Shown here in pieces: positions 57,681-64,000 of a stretch of DNA of 64,000 bases. A program made the position numbers and the translations under genes. Source of the DNA: Marinomonas profundimaris (lineage in GTDB: Bacteria > Pseudomonadota > Gammaproteobacteria > Pseudomonadales > Marinomonadaceae); NCBI RefSeq assembly GCF_000508165.1, contig NZ_AYOZ01000007.1:39559-103558 (forward strand). The letters run 5' to 3'. Positions within the stretch are counted from its first letter, which is position 1; each line of letters opens with the position of its first letter. The notes under the pieces were generated by a model, which made no database searches, was not told the origin of the DNA, and saw nothing but the letters and a program-made list of their open reading frames with translations.

Positions 57681-58658
57681 CTAAAAACTTTGCACAAAGG
57701 CATCAGAGTGAAATCTATTTTCAGGCAAGCCTGAGGCTATAAATTGTTGTTTCGCTGATTGGATCATGGCATTTGAGCCACAAGCGTACACAACGGTATT
57801 TCCAAGACTAGAGAGTCTCGTCAACGCGATATCTTGCACATAGCCCGTTTCACCTGCCCAATCAGCCACAGGTCGAGACAACACGTTACAAAAATCCACT
57901 TTTAACTTATGAAAGTCCGCTTGCCAAACAAACTCTTCTGGGAATCGATTGCCCCAGTAAACCGTAATAGGATTGCCCTGTTGATAATTCGCATCCTGCT
58001 CTAGACTTTGTAATATTGATTTTATCGGTGCAATTCCTGTACCTGTCGCCAAAAAAACCAAGGGCTGATGAGCATCACGTAAAAAGAAAGTGCCTTTTGG
58101 CCCTTCAATTCTTAGCAAGTCATTGGCTTGTATTTTATTAAACCAATAGTCACTCATCTGACCGTTTTCAAAGCGCTTAATCAGCAAAGTAATTTCTTTT
58201 TCTGAACTTATGCTCGCAATAGAATAACTGCGACGAATCGAGTTCCAAATAACATCCGCATACTGGCCTTCAATAAATTGAAAATTGGCCGTTGGAGGCA
58301 AACGAAGTCTGACTTCCACGATGTTATCACTCAAATAAGCAACATGACTCACACGAGCCGGCAATGTTTTTATTTCGATACCGTGCAGAGCACTCAAATC
58401 AACAGAGTCTATCTCAAGATCGGTAGCAGCAGCACAACAGCAGGTAAGAATTTTATCCTCTCTTCGTTCCTGATCAGTAAGTGCTAATTGCGCTTGCAAT
58501 TCAACAACCTTACCTGTTAATAGAGTTGTCTTACACACACCACATTGACCATTTTTACAGCTGTATTCAAACACCAAATCGGATTTTAATGCAGCATCTA
58601 ATATTGACTGCTCTTCGAGCCCATCAAATTGTTTGCCTTCAGTTGTGAGAATTAGCAT
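57681..58658 (-). CDS. ddhD: CDP-6-deoxy-delta-3,4-glucoseen reductase (E3)
   Basis: A 325-aa electron-transfer partner of DdhC. The N-terminal plant-type ferredoxin has C34-x4-C39-x2-C42 and a fourth cysteine within the CCC at 73-75; the rest is FAD/NAD-binding reductase with RSYSIAS and GTGIAPIKSIL. Together with DdhC it forms CDP-3,6-dideoxy-4-keto-glucose. Overlaps gmm by seven bases. Confidence 0.95.
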   Translation of the reverse strand: MLILTTEGKQFDGLEEQSILDAALKSDLVFEYSCKNGQCGVCKTTLLTGKVVELQAQLALTDQERREDKILTCCCAAATDLEIDSVDLSALHGIEIKTLPARVSHVAYLSDNIVEVRLRLPPTANFQFIEGQYADVIWNSIRRSYSIASISSEKEITLLIKRFENGQMSDYWFNKIQANDLLRIEGPKGTFFLRDAHQPLVFLATGTGIAPIKSILQSLEQDANYQQGNPITVYWGNRFPEEFVWQADFHKLKVDFCNVLSRPVADWAGETGYVQDIALTRLSSLGNTVVYACGSNAMIQSAKQQFIASGLPENRFHSDAFVQSF

Positions 58659-59167
58659 TTTATATCTACCAAATTTTTGTTTCTTAGATACCTATCATTT
58701 AACAGTTGACTATGAATACAATCAACAAACACTTTACTGTATTCATGCACAGTCACATCTTGATTCAGTTCGTCTAATGAAATCCAACGATACTCTTGGT
58801 ACTGAGCAGTAGGTAAATCTAAAACCGTCTCTTCAGGTAATTGAATTAAATATGACGCATTAATGTAATGTGTGGAAATATCTTCCCCAAACACACTGTC
58901 GCTGTAAAAATGATCATATAAACCTAGCTGCGTGGCATATAAATAATCAAACTCAAACCCCAATTCAGTACGTGTAATACGTGAAAAAGCCTCTACGAGA
59001 GATTCATCTTTGAACACTCTACCACCTGGCACAAACCAATACCCCTTGGCAGGCGCATTTTTTCGTTTTCCGACCAAGATTTGTTTCTGCTCGTTCAGCA
59101 CCACTAAATCCATTGAAAACAGTGGCGCCGATCTGACCAGATGTTTAAAGTCTTCTGTCGATAACAT
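58652..59167 (-). CDS. gmm: GDP-mannose mannosyl hydrolase (Nudix)
   Basis: A 171-aa Nudix protein of the Gmm/WcaH type. The Nudix box GGRVFKDESLVEAFSRI-TRTELGF departs from the standard REUxEE: the second position is isoleucine and one acidic residue is threonine, as in GDP-mannose hydrolases. It sits after fcl, as in colanic acid loci, and probably tunes the GDP-mannose/GDP-fucose pool. Confidence 0.88.
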   Translation of the reverse strand: MLSTEDFKHLVRSAPLFSMDLVVLNEQKQILVGKRKNAPAKGYWFVPGGRVFKDESLVEAFSRITRTELGFEFDYLYATQLGLYDHFYSDSVFGEDISTHYINASYLIQLPEETVLDLPTAQYQEYRWISLDELNQDVTVHEYSKVFVDCIHSQLLNDRYLRNKNLVDIKC

Positions 59168-60132
59168 TAGTGTCTAAAGCCCATTTGATTTGCCAAAAAC
59201 CACGCATAGCTTTTGGTTAAGCCTTGCTCCAAGCCAATCGTCGATTTCCAACCTAACCTTTCCAAACGAGATACATCCATGAGCTTTCTAGGCGCACCGT
59301 CTGGCTTACTGGTGTCCCATTCGATTTTCCCTTGGTAGCCGACTACTGTCGCAACCGTTTCGGTCAGTTCTTTGATCGTGCAATCAATGCCACTGCCCAC
59401 GTTAATATGAGATAACATCGGCTGTGTTTCTTTCTGATAAGTGGCATCGTCTAAATTCATCACGAAAATAGATGCAGCAGCCATGTCATCCACATACAAA
59501 AACTCACGCATAGGTGACCCTGTACCCCATGCATTTACCACAGGTGCATTAGCTTCTTTTGCTTCATGAAAGCGACGAATCAAGGCTGGAATCACATGAC
59601 TGTTTTCTGGATGAAAATTATCACCAGGACCATAAAGGTTTGTCGGCATCACACTACGATAGTCACGACCATATTGACGGTTATAACTTTCACACAGCTT
59701 GATTCCCGCGACCTTCGCAATGGCATACGGTTCATTGGTGGGCTCTAACGTTGCCGTTAACAGAGCGTCTTCACGCATAGGTTGTTCAGCTAATTTAGGG
59801 TAAATACAGGAAGACCCTAAAAAGAGCAGTTTTTGTACATCATGCAAATGCGCGGCGTGTATAATGTTCGCTTCAATCATCAGGTTCTGATAAATAAAGT
59901 CCGCTGGGTAAGTATTGTTCGCATGAATCCCCCCCACCTTAGCGGCCGCCAAATACACCTGATCAATCGACTGCTCTGCAAAAAAGGCTTGCACAGCTTG
60001 CTGATTTATCAAATCCAATTCATTGCGGGCGGCGGTAATAATTTCGTTATTAGGGTCTTGAGACAGTTGGCGCACTAAGGCGCTGCCTACCATCCCATTG
60101 TGACCCGCAACAAAAATACGTTGCTTAGCCAT
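59167..60132 (-). CDS. fcl: GDP-L-fucose synthase
   Basis: A 321-aa epimerase-reductase. [23 protein letters not shown], and [16 protein letters not shown] give the nucleotide site and Ser/Tyr/Lys triad. Follows gmd with the frames sharing one base. A seven-C tract lies at 59929-59935, coding for GGIHAN. Confidence 0.96.
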   Translation of the reverse strand: MAKQRIFVAGHNGMVGSALVRQLSQDPNNEIITAARNELDLINQQAVQAFFAEQSIDQVYLAAAKVGGIHANNTYPADFIYQNLMIEANIIHAAHLHDVQKLLFLGSSCIYPKLAEQPMREDALLTATLEPTNEPYAIAKVAGIKLCESYNRQYGRDYRSVMPTNLYGPGDNFHPENSHVIPALIRRFHEAKEANAPVVNAWGTGSPMREFLYVDDMAAASIFVMNLDDATYQKETQPMLSHINVGSGIDCTIKELTETVATVVGYQGKIEWDTSKPDGAPRKLMDVSRLERLGWKSTIGLEQGLTKSYAWFLANQMGFRH

Positions 60133-61259
60133 TAACGCGCTTCCTCTAACGATACAGAGACATCATGACCGTGCGACTTCAAGAAGGCATGTCGTTGCGC
60201 TACTTTTAAGTCTTCCGATACCATCTCAGCACACATTTCTTGTACTGTGATCTCCGGTGTCCAGCCAAGCTTCTGTTTCGCTTTACTAGGATCACCCAAC
60301 AAGGTTTCCACTTCCGCAGGGCGGAAATAACGTGGGTCAATCTGTACCACCACATCACCTACTTTCAAGGCTGGTGCTTTATCGCCTTCGATAGCCGTTA
60401 CAATGGCTTTTTCATCTACACCTTGGCCTTCAAATGTCAAACTAATGCCTAGCTCTTTCGCAGACCATTCGATGAACTGGCGTACGGAATATTGCACACC
60501 TGTTGCGATAACAAAGTCTTCTGGCTGATCTTGTTGTAACATCATCCACTGCATGCGCACATAGTCTTTGGCATGACCCCAATCACGTAATGCGTCCATG
60601 TTGCCCATGTGCAAGCACTTCTCTAAACCTTGTGCAATGTTTGCCAAACCTCGGGTAATCTTACGAGTAACGAAGGTTTCACCACGACGTGGTGATTCAT
60701 GGTTAAATAAAATTCCGTTACACGCATACATGCCGTACGATTCGCGGTAGTTCACCACGATCCAGTAAGCGTACATTTTCGCCACAGCGTATGGGGAGCG
60801 CGGGTAAAAAGGCGTGGTTTCTTTTTGCGGCGTTTCTTGTACAAGGCCATAAAGCTCAGACGTAGACGCTTGATAAAACTTAGTGGTTTTTTCCAAACCT
60901 AGTAGACGAATAGCTTCCAGCAAACGCAATGTGCCCATCGCGTCCACATCGGCTGTGTACTCAGGGGATTCAAACGACACAGCCACGTGAGATTGAGCAC
61001 CTAAGTTGTATACTTCATCTGGCTTCACTTCTTGCAGTATGCGAGTCAAATTTGAAGAGTCGGTCAAATCACCATAATGAAGAATAAAATTGGCGTTATC
61101 TACATGAGGGTCTTGATAAATATGATCTACTCGCTGTGTGTTAAAAGAAGAAGCGCGACGCTTAATACCATGGACTTCATAGTCTTTTTCTAATAAGAAT
61201 TCCGCTAGATAAGAGCCGTCTTGGCCTGTTACACCGGTGATAAGGGCTTTTTTCTTCAT
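60132..61259 (-). CDS. gmd: GDP-mannose 4,6-dehydratase
   Basis: A 375-aa enzyme making GDP-4-keto-6-deoxymannose. [17 protein letters not shown], the catalytic STSELYG and [10 protein letters not shown], and [17 protein letters not shown] are characteristic. First sugar gene of the locus; GDP-mannose comes from ManC/ManB at the far end. Confidence 0.97.
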   Translation of the reverse strand: MKKKALITGVTGQDGSYLAEFLLEKDYEVHGIKRRASSFNTQRVDHIYQDPHVDNANFILHYGDLTDSSNLTRILQEVKPDEVYNLGAQSHVAVSFESPEYTADVDAMGTLRLLEAIRLLGLEKTTKFYQASTSELYGLVQETPQKETTPFYPRSPYAVAKMYAYWIVVNYRESYGMYACNGILFNHESPRRGETFVTRKITRGLANIAQGLEKCLHMGNMDALRDWGHAKDYVRMQWMMLQQDQPEDFVIATGVQYSVRQFIEWSAKELGISLTFEGQGVDEKAIVTAIEGDKAPALKVGDVVVQIDPRYFRPAEVETLLGDPSKAKQKLGWTPEITVQEMCAEMVSEDLKVAQRHAFLKSHGHDVSVSLEEAR

Positions 61260-61301
61260 TTTTTCATTTCCATTTTAATTTGATATTTCAATTCAATTAA
61301 A

Positions 61302-61338
61302 CGTCAGATCACGACTTCGCTCCTCGTCTCATCTGACC
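61302..61338. repeat. Dispersed repeat family R2, half copy
   Basis: CGTCAGATCACGACTTCGCT, then CTCGTCTCATCTGACC; matches the first hairpin of the R2 element at 63833-63868. Confidence 0.65.
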
Positions 61339-61350
61339 AACAAATTACAT

Positions 61351-61375
61351 TGTCGGCCTAAAGGCGCGACCTACA
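61351..61375. repeat. Dispersed repeat family R1, copy 6 (half unit)
   Basis: TGTCGGCCTAAAGGCGCGAC ending CTACA, identical in style to the right half of copy 1. Confidence 0.72.
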
Positions 61376-61404
61376 TAATCCGTGTTTTACCGTGGAACAA
61401 CTTC

Positions 61405-61430
61405 TGTCGGCCTATAAGGCGCGACCTACA
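61405..61430. repeat. Dispersed repeat family R1, copy 7 (half unit)
   Basis: TGTCGGCCTATAAGGCGCGA ending CCTACA; 30 bases after copy 6 and just downstream of the MarR-type gene end. Confidence 0.72.
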
Positions 61431-61435
61431 ACAAG

Positions 61436-61756
61436 TTATGATTTCACTTCTTGGCGCAGTTGCTCTATTTCTTTTTCTAGTTCTTCGTGTTCTTTCAGTT
61501 TTCGTTGTAAGAAACACTGTGTCAGGATTACTTTTTCTTCTATGCCTTTTGGGGTTAATAGGTATAAATAACCCACTTTGTTGGTGCTGTTTTTAAAGTT
61601 TTCGGCTTTTACGGAACCTTTTTCTATTAGCGCTTTTAAGCAAAAGTTGGCTTTGCCTAAGCTAATACCTAGACGCTTTGCTAACTGGCGCTGGCTGATG
61701 TTTGGGTCTTGTTGTAGTTCTTTTAATATTTTGTAGCGGTATTCGTCGGTTAACAT
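61436..61756 (-). CDS. MarR-family EPS-associated transcriptional regulator
   Basis: A 106-aa protein with an N-terminal winged helix (about 5-65: ISQRQLAKRLGISLGKANFCLKALIEKG, GYLYLLTPKG) and a C-terminal coiled coil rich in Glu, Lys and Leu (about 80-104). This is the short MarR-like group found at the head of polysaccharide loci. It lies 176 bases upstream of gmd on the same strand and is likely the local regulator. Confidence 0.85.
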   Translation of the reverse strand: MLTDEYRYKILKELQQDPNISQRQLAKRLGISLGKANFCLKALIEKGSVKAENFKNSTNKVGYLYLLTPKGIEEKVILTQCFLQRKLKEHEELEKEIEQLRQEVKS

Positions 61757-61902
61757 TTAGGCACCTTAGATGTATGACTAAGTGTTGTGTGTAAAAATGA
61801 TAAAAAATCGGCGTGGAAAGGTGTGGTGTATGACGGTGTGAGTAAGCTTTCCATGCATTTACCTCGTTTGATGCTATCCGTTTTTTTACAAAAGAACTAT
61901 TA

Positions 61903-61942
61903 ACCCCATCCTAGCCTTCCCCTTGAAGAAAAGGGAAGGAAC
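61903..61942. repeat. Dispersed repeat family R3
   Basis: ACCCCATCCTAGCCTTCCCC then TTGAAGAAAAGGGAAGGAAC: a hairpin element. Confidence 0.75.
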
Positions 61943-61966
61943 AGTGCGAGAGCTGTCCGGTCATTC

Positions 61967-62000
61967 ACCTTCCCTTGATGCAAAAAAAGGGGGAAGGGAC
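61967..62000. repeat. Dispersed repeat family R3, degenerate
   Basis: CACCTTCCCTTGATGC and AAAAAAAGGGGGAAGGGAC; only the hairpin stem is kept. Confidence 0.5.
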
Positions 62001-62169
62001 AAATATATGCTGCGTTCAATTAGTGAACGATGATAATTCATGATGTGTAATTATGCAAAGAATGTGTCTGAAAAGAGTTTGTAAGGTGGGCGTTTTTTAA
62101 AACGCTTGGGAGTATAAGGATATGTTTAGTTTGGCTGCGACCTTGGAAGAAAGGAAAATACAGACATTT

Positions 62170-62207
62170 ACCCCATCCTAGCCTTCCCCTTGAAAAGGGG
62201 AAGGAAC
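62170..62207. repeat. Dispersed repeat family R3
   Basis: ACCCCATCCTAGCCTTCCCC then TTGAAAAGGGGAAGGAAC. Confidence 0.8.
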
Positions 62208-62221
62208 AGTACAAGTGCAAA

Positions 62222-62259
62222 ACCCCATCCTAGTATTCCCCTTGAAAAGGGGAAGGAAC
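62222..62259. repeat. Dispersed repeat family R3
   Basis: ACCCCATCCTAGTATTCCCC then TTGAAAAGGGGAAGGAAC; nearly identical to and 14 bases after the preceding copy. Confidence 0.8.
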
Positions 62260-62330
62260 CGTTAGGTTGATGCTGGTTAGGTTTGTAGTTTAATCTTGGC
62301 TCTTCTTTAAAACGATACATAGGGATTTGT

Positions 62331-63782
62331 ATGTTGTCTATTAAGCATCACGGTGCGGTGCAGGGTGTAACTGGATCTTGTCATGAGTTGTTTGTTGATT
62401 CTGATCAGTCTGTGTTGGTGGATTGCGGGTTGTTTCAAGGAGCGGAGACGTCCGGATCTGGGGCAGATTCAAATCGATTGGAAATAGACTTTGATCTTTC
62501 TGCTGTTCAGGCATTGGTGATTACTCACGTTCATATCGACCATGTCGGTCGTTTGCCTTATTTGTTGGCCGCTGGGTTTACGGGGCCGATTTATTGCTCG
62601 AAGCCGAGCGCAGCGCTGTTGCCTCTGGTTATTGAGGACGCGCTTAAAGTCGGTGTCACTCGCAATGCCAGTATTATTAAAGCCTGTCTAGATAGATTGG
62701 CGTCTCAGTTAGTCCCGTTGGATTATAAAGAATGGGCGAATATTCCTTTAACTTCAAACAATGCCACCAAAGTACAGGTGCGACTTTGTCGAGCTGGGCA
62801 TATTTTGGGTTCGGCGTATGTGATTTTTCGGGTTGAGGGTGGTGATTTTTGTCGGCCCAAAGGCACGCCTTACAAGAAATATTGGGATGTGGTGTTTTCT
62901 GGAGACTTGGGGGCGCCCTACTCTCCGCTTTTGTCCGCGCCTCAGTCGCCTTATCGGGCGGATCAACTCGTTTTAGAAAGCACGTACGGCAATCGAAATC
63001 ATGAAAACCGTGCAACAAGGCGCGAGCATTTGCAGCAAAGTTTAGAACACGCCTTGAGCGATTCTGGCACGGTGTTAATTCCTGCTTTTAGTATTGGCCG
63101 CACTCAAGAACTGCTGTATGAGCTGGAACATATTATTCATCAGAATAAGCAAAAAGCTGTGAGTCGGACTCGCTCTGGGGTTTCGTTACATTGGGAAGAC
63201 ATCGATATTATTATCGATTCACCGTTGGCAAGCCGATTTACTAAGGTGTATCACTCTTTAGCGAATTTTTGGGACAGCGAAGCAAAGCGCCGTGTGAGCT
63301 CGGGGCGACACCCGCTGAGCTTTGAGCAAGTGACCACGATTGATTCTCATAAAACGCACTTGCAAACAGTGTCTTATTTGCAGCGACAAACTCGCCCCGC
63401 GATTGTCATTGCCGCGTCTGGTATGTGTGCTGGCGGACGCATTGTGAATTATTTGAAAGCACTGTTGGGTGACGAGCGCAATGACATCTTGTTTGTAGGG
63501 TATCAAGCCGCAGGAACGCCAGGGCGTGATATTTTACGATACCACGATAAACCCAACGGTTTTGTGATGTTTGACGGGGAGCGTTTCGACATTAACGCAA
63601 AAGTACAGCAGATCAGTGGGTATTCCGCCCACGCAGGGCAACGAGATTTATTGAATTTTATTAAGCGCATGCGAGTGAAGCCCGAAAGAGTGCATTTAGT
63701 GCATGGGGATGATGGCGCCAAACGGACGTTAAAAAAGATGATTGAAATAGATCACCCAGAATGTGACGTAGTGGTGCCGTAG
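62331..63782 (+). CDS. Metallo-beta-lactamase/beta-CASP RNase family protein
   Basis: A 483-aa metallohydrolase related to the archaeal-eukaryotic CPSF73 and bacterial RNase J superfamily. Zinc motif HVHIDH, SGDLGAP, ESTYGNR, then a beta-CASP insert with PAFSIGRTQELL, AASGMCAGGRIVNYL, GYSAHAGQRDL and the late HLVHGD, so the active site looks complete. RNA is the family substrate; cellular target unknown. Flanked by repeats on both sides. Confidence 0.9.
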   Translation: MLSIKHHGAVQGVTGSCHELFVDSDQSVLVDCGLFQGAETSGSGADSNRLEIDFDLSAVQALVITHVHIDHVGRLPYLLAAGFTGPIYCSKPSAALLPLVIEDALKVGVTRNASIIKACLDRLASQLVPLDYKEWANIPLTSNNATKVQVRLCRAGHILGSAYVIFRVEGGDFCRPKGTPYKKYWDVVFSGDLGAPYSPLLSAPQSPYRADQLVLESTYGNRNHENRATRREHLQQSLEHALSDSGTVLIPAFSIGRTQELLYELEHIIHQNKQKAVSRTRSGVSLHWEDIDIIIDSPLASRFTKVYHSLANFWDSEAKRRVSSGRHPLSFEQVTTIDSHKTHLQTVSYLQRQTRPAIVIAASGMCAGGRIVNYLKALLGDERNDILFVGYQAAGTPGRDILRYHDKPNGFVMFDGERFDINAKVQQISGYSAHAGQRDLLNFIKRMRVKPERVHLVHGDDGAKRTLKKMIEIDHPECDVVVP

Positions 63783-63877
63783 GGCATTTGCGAAGCGTGA
63801 TGTACCAGTGTGCGTCAGTTTCATCTTTAAACGTCAGATCACGCCTCATTCCTCGGCTAATCTGACCTACGGGGTGG
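63779..63877 (+). repeat. Dispersed repeat family R2, full copy
   Basis: GTAGGGCATTTGCGAAGCGT, then GTGCGTCAGTTTCA, ACGTCAGATCACGCCTCATT and CTGACCTACGGGGTGG. About 99 bases; starts at the last bases of the beta-CASP gene. Confidence 0.82.
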
Positions 63878-63897
63878 TGATTTGATTCGAGGGTTTC

Positions 63898-64000
63898 GTA
63901 GGGCATCATTAGCGAAGCGTGATGTGCCGGTGTGCGTCAGTTTCACCTTTTAAACGTCAGATCACGCCTCATTCCTCGGCTAATCTGACCTACGGGGTGG
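63898..64000 (+). repeat. Dispersed repeat family R2, second direct copy (reaches the window end)
   Basis: Same order as the preceding copy, with GGGCATCATTAGCGAAGCGT and GTGCGTCAGTTTCACC; about 103 bases, ending at the edge, so a further copy may lie outside. Confidence 0.82.

Larger units (their letters stand above)
61757..62330. other. 574-base intergenic region with several R3 repeats
   Basis: Between the MarR-type gene and the metallo-beta-lactamase gene, both transcribed away from it. Holds R3 copies at 61903-61942, 61967-62000, 62170-62207 and 62222-62259. No gene supported. Confidence 0.65.

Noticed and set aside
51882..58658. Reading the CDP-sugar block as an abequose, paratose or tyvelose pathway
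   Set aside because: Those need a 4-reductase or epimerase such as RfbJ/RfbS/RfbE acting directly on the ketosugar; here a TPP enzyme stands between E1 and the reductase. The SDR alone could still be a 4-reductase, so this stays a fallback.
61260..61435. JUMPStart/ops element before gmd
   Set aside because: No GGCGGTAG-like sequence was found; the region is filled with R1 and R2 half repeats.
61903..62259. CRISPR array from the repeated 38-base units
   Set aside because: Copies are hairpins, spaced unevenly (14 to 160 bases) with no equal-length spacers and no cas genes.
62677..63018. Antisense reading frame opposite the beta-CASP gene
   Set aside because: It mirrors a strong conserved coding region, has no ribosome site or family features, and is a frame shadow. 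Similar shadows across the window (for example opposite mmsA at 4240-4521 and 4555-5040) were also left out.

Overview
The window looks like chromosomal DNA of a marine gammaproteobacterium, most likely Marinomonas or a close Oceanospirillales relative. I infer this from protein family content and gene neighbourhoods (RadA, DUF1289, the AstA pair with AstD and AstB, COG3904 lipoprotein, EPS-associated MarR regulator); no database search was possible. No rRNA, tRNA, prophage, IS transposase or CRISPR array was seen.

Left part (1-33 kb), housekeeping and accessory metabolism. radA is followed by a DUF1289 gene, a ClpP-like lipoprotein and a membrane diguanylate cyclase. mmsA is divergent from a LysR gene, with a perfect inverted repeat between them. 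Next come an RND efflux pair with a following LysR gene, and the arginine succinyltransferase genes (two AstA paralogues, AstD, AstB). Small DUF genes and gpt lead to a cobalamin late-step block (cbiB-cobC-cobU, divergent from cobQ). A heme uptake operon follows (TonB receptor, HmuS, HmuT, HmuU, HmuV) with a Fur-like box, then a MATE exporter, a LysO-type lysine exporter and an FKBP isomerase.

Right part (33.5-61.8 kb), a large O-antigen locus. Apart from the O-antigen ligase and one inserted hydrolase, all genes lie on the minus strand. In transcription order: EPS-type MarR regulator; gmd-fcl-gmm (GDP-L-fucose); ddhD-ddhA-ddhB-ddhC (CDP-3,6-dideoxy-4-keto-glucose); a TPP enzyme and a reductase that fit YerE and YerF; a GT2; Wzx flippase; a DAGN-type transferase; a putative Wzy polymerase; two GT2s; rfbB-A-C-D (dTDP-L-rhamnose); a GT2; the WbaP/WcaJ-type initiating transferase; galE; manC; manB. 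The O-antigen ligase gene runs convergent to it on the plus strand. Together these encode a Wzx/Wzy polymer that probably contains fucose, rhamnose and the branched octose yersiniose A. The 46.3-52 kb core is strongly AT-rich and looks like the transferred, serotype-specific part.

The locus is surrounded by at least three dispersed repeat families. A lone DUF2235/Tle1-like hydrolase gene sits inside it between repeat copies. The window ends with a beta-CASP metallo-beta-lactamase gene and two direct copies of a ~100 bp repeat.

Most interesting: the six-gene ddhDABC-yerE-yerF block, which predicts yersiniose A, a sugar best known from Yersinia O-antigens, combined with fucose and rhamnose pathways in a marine bacterium.
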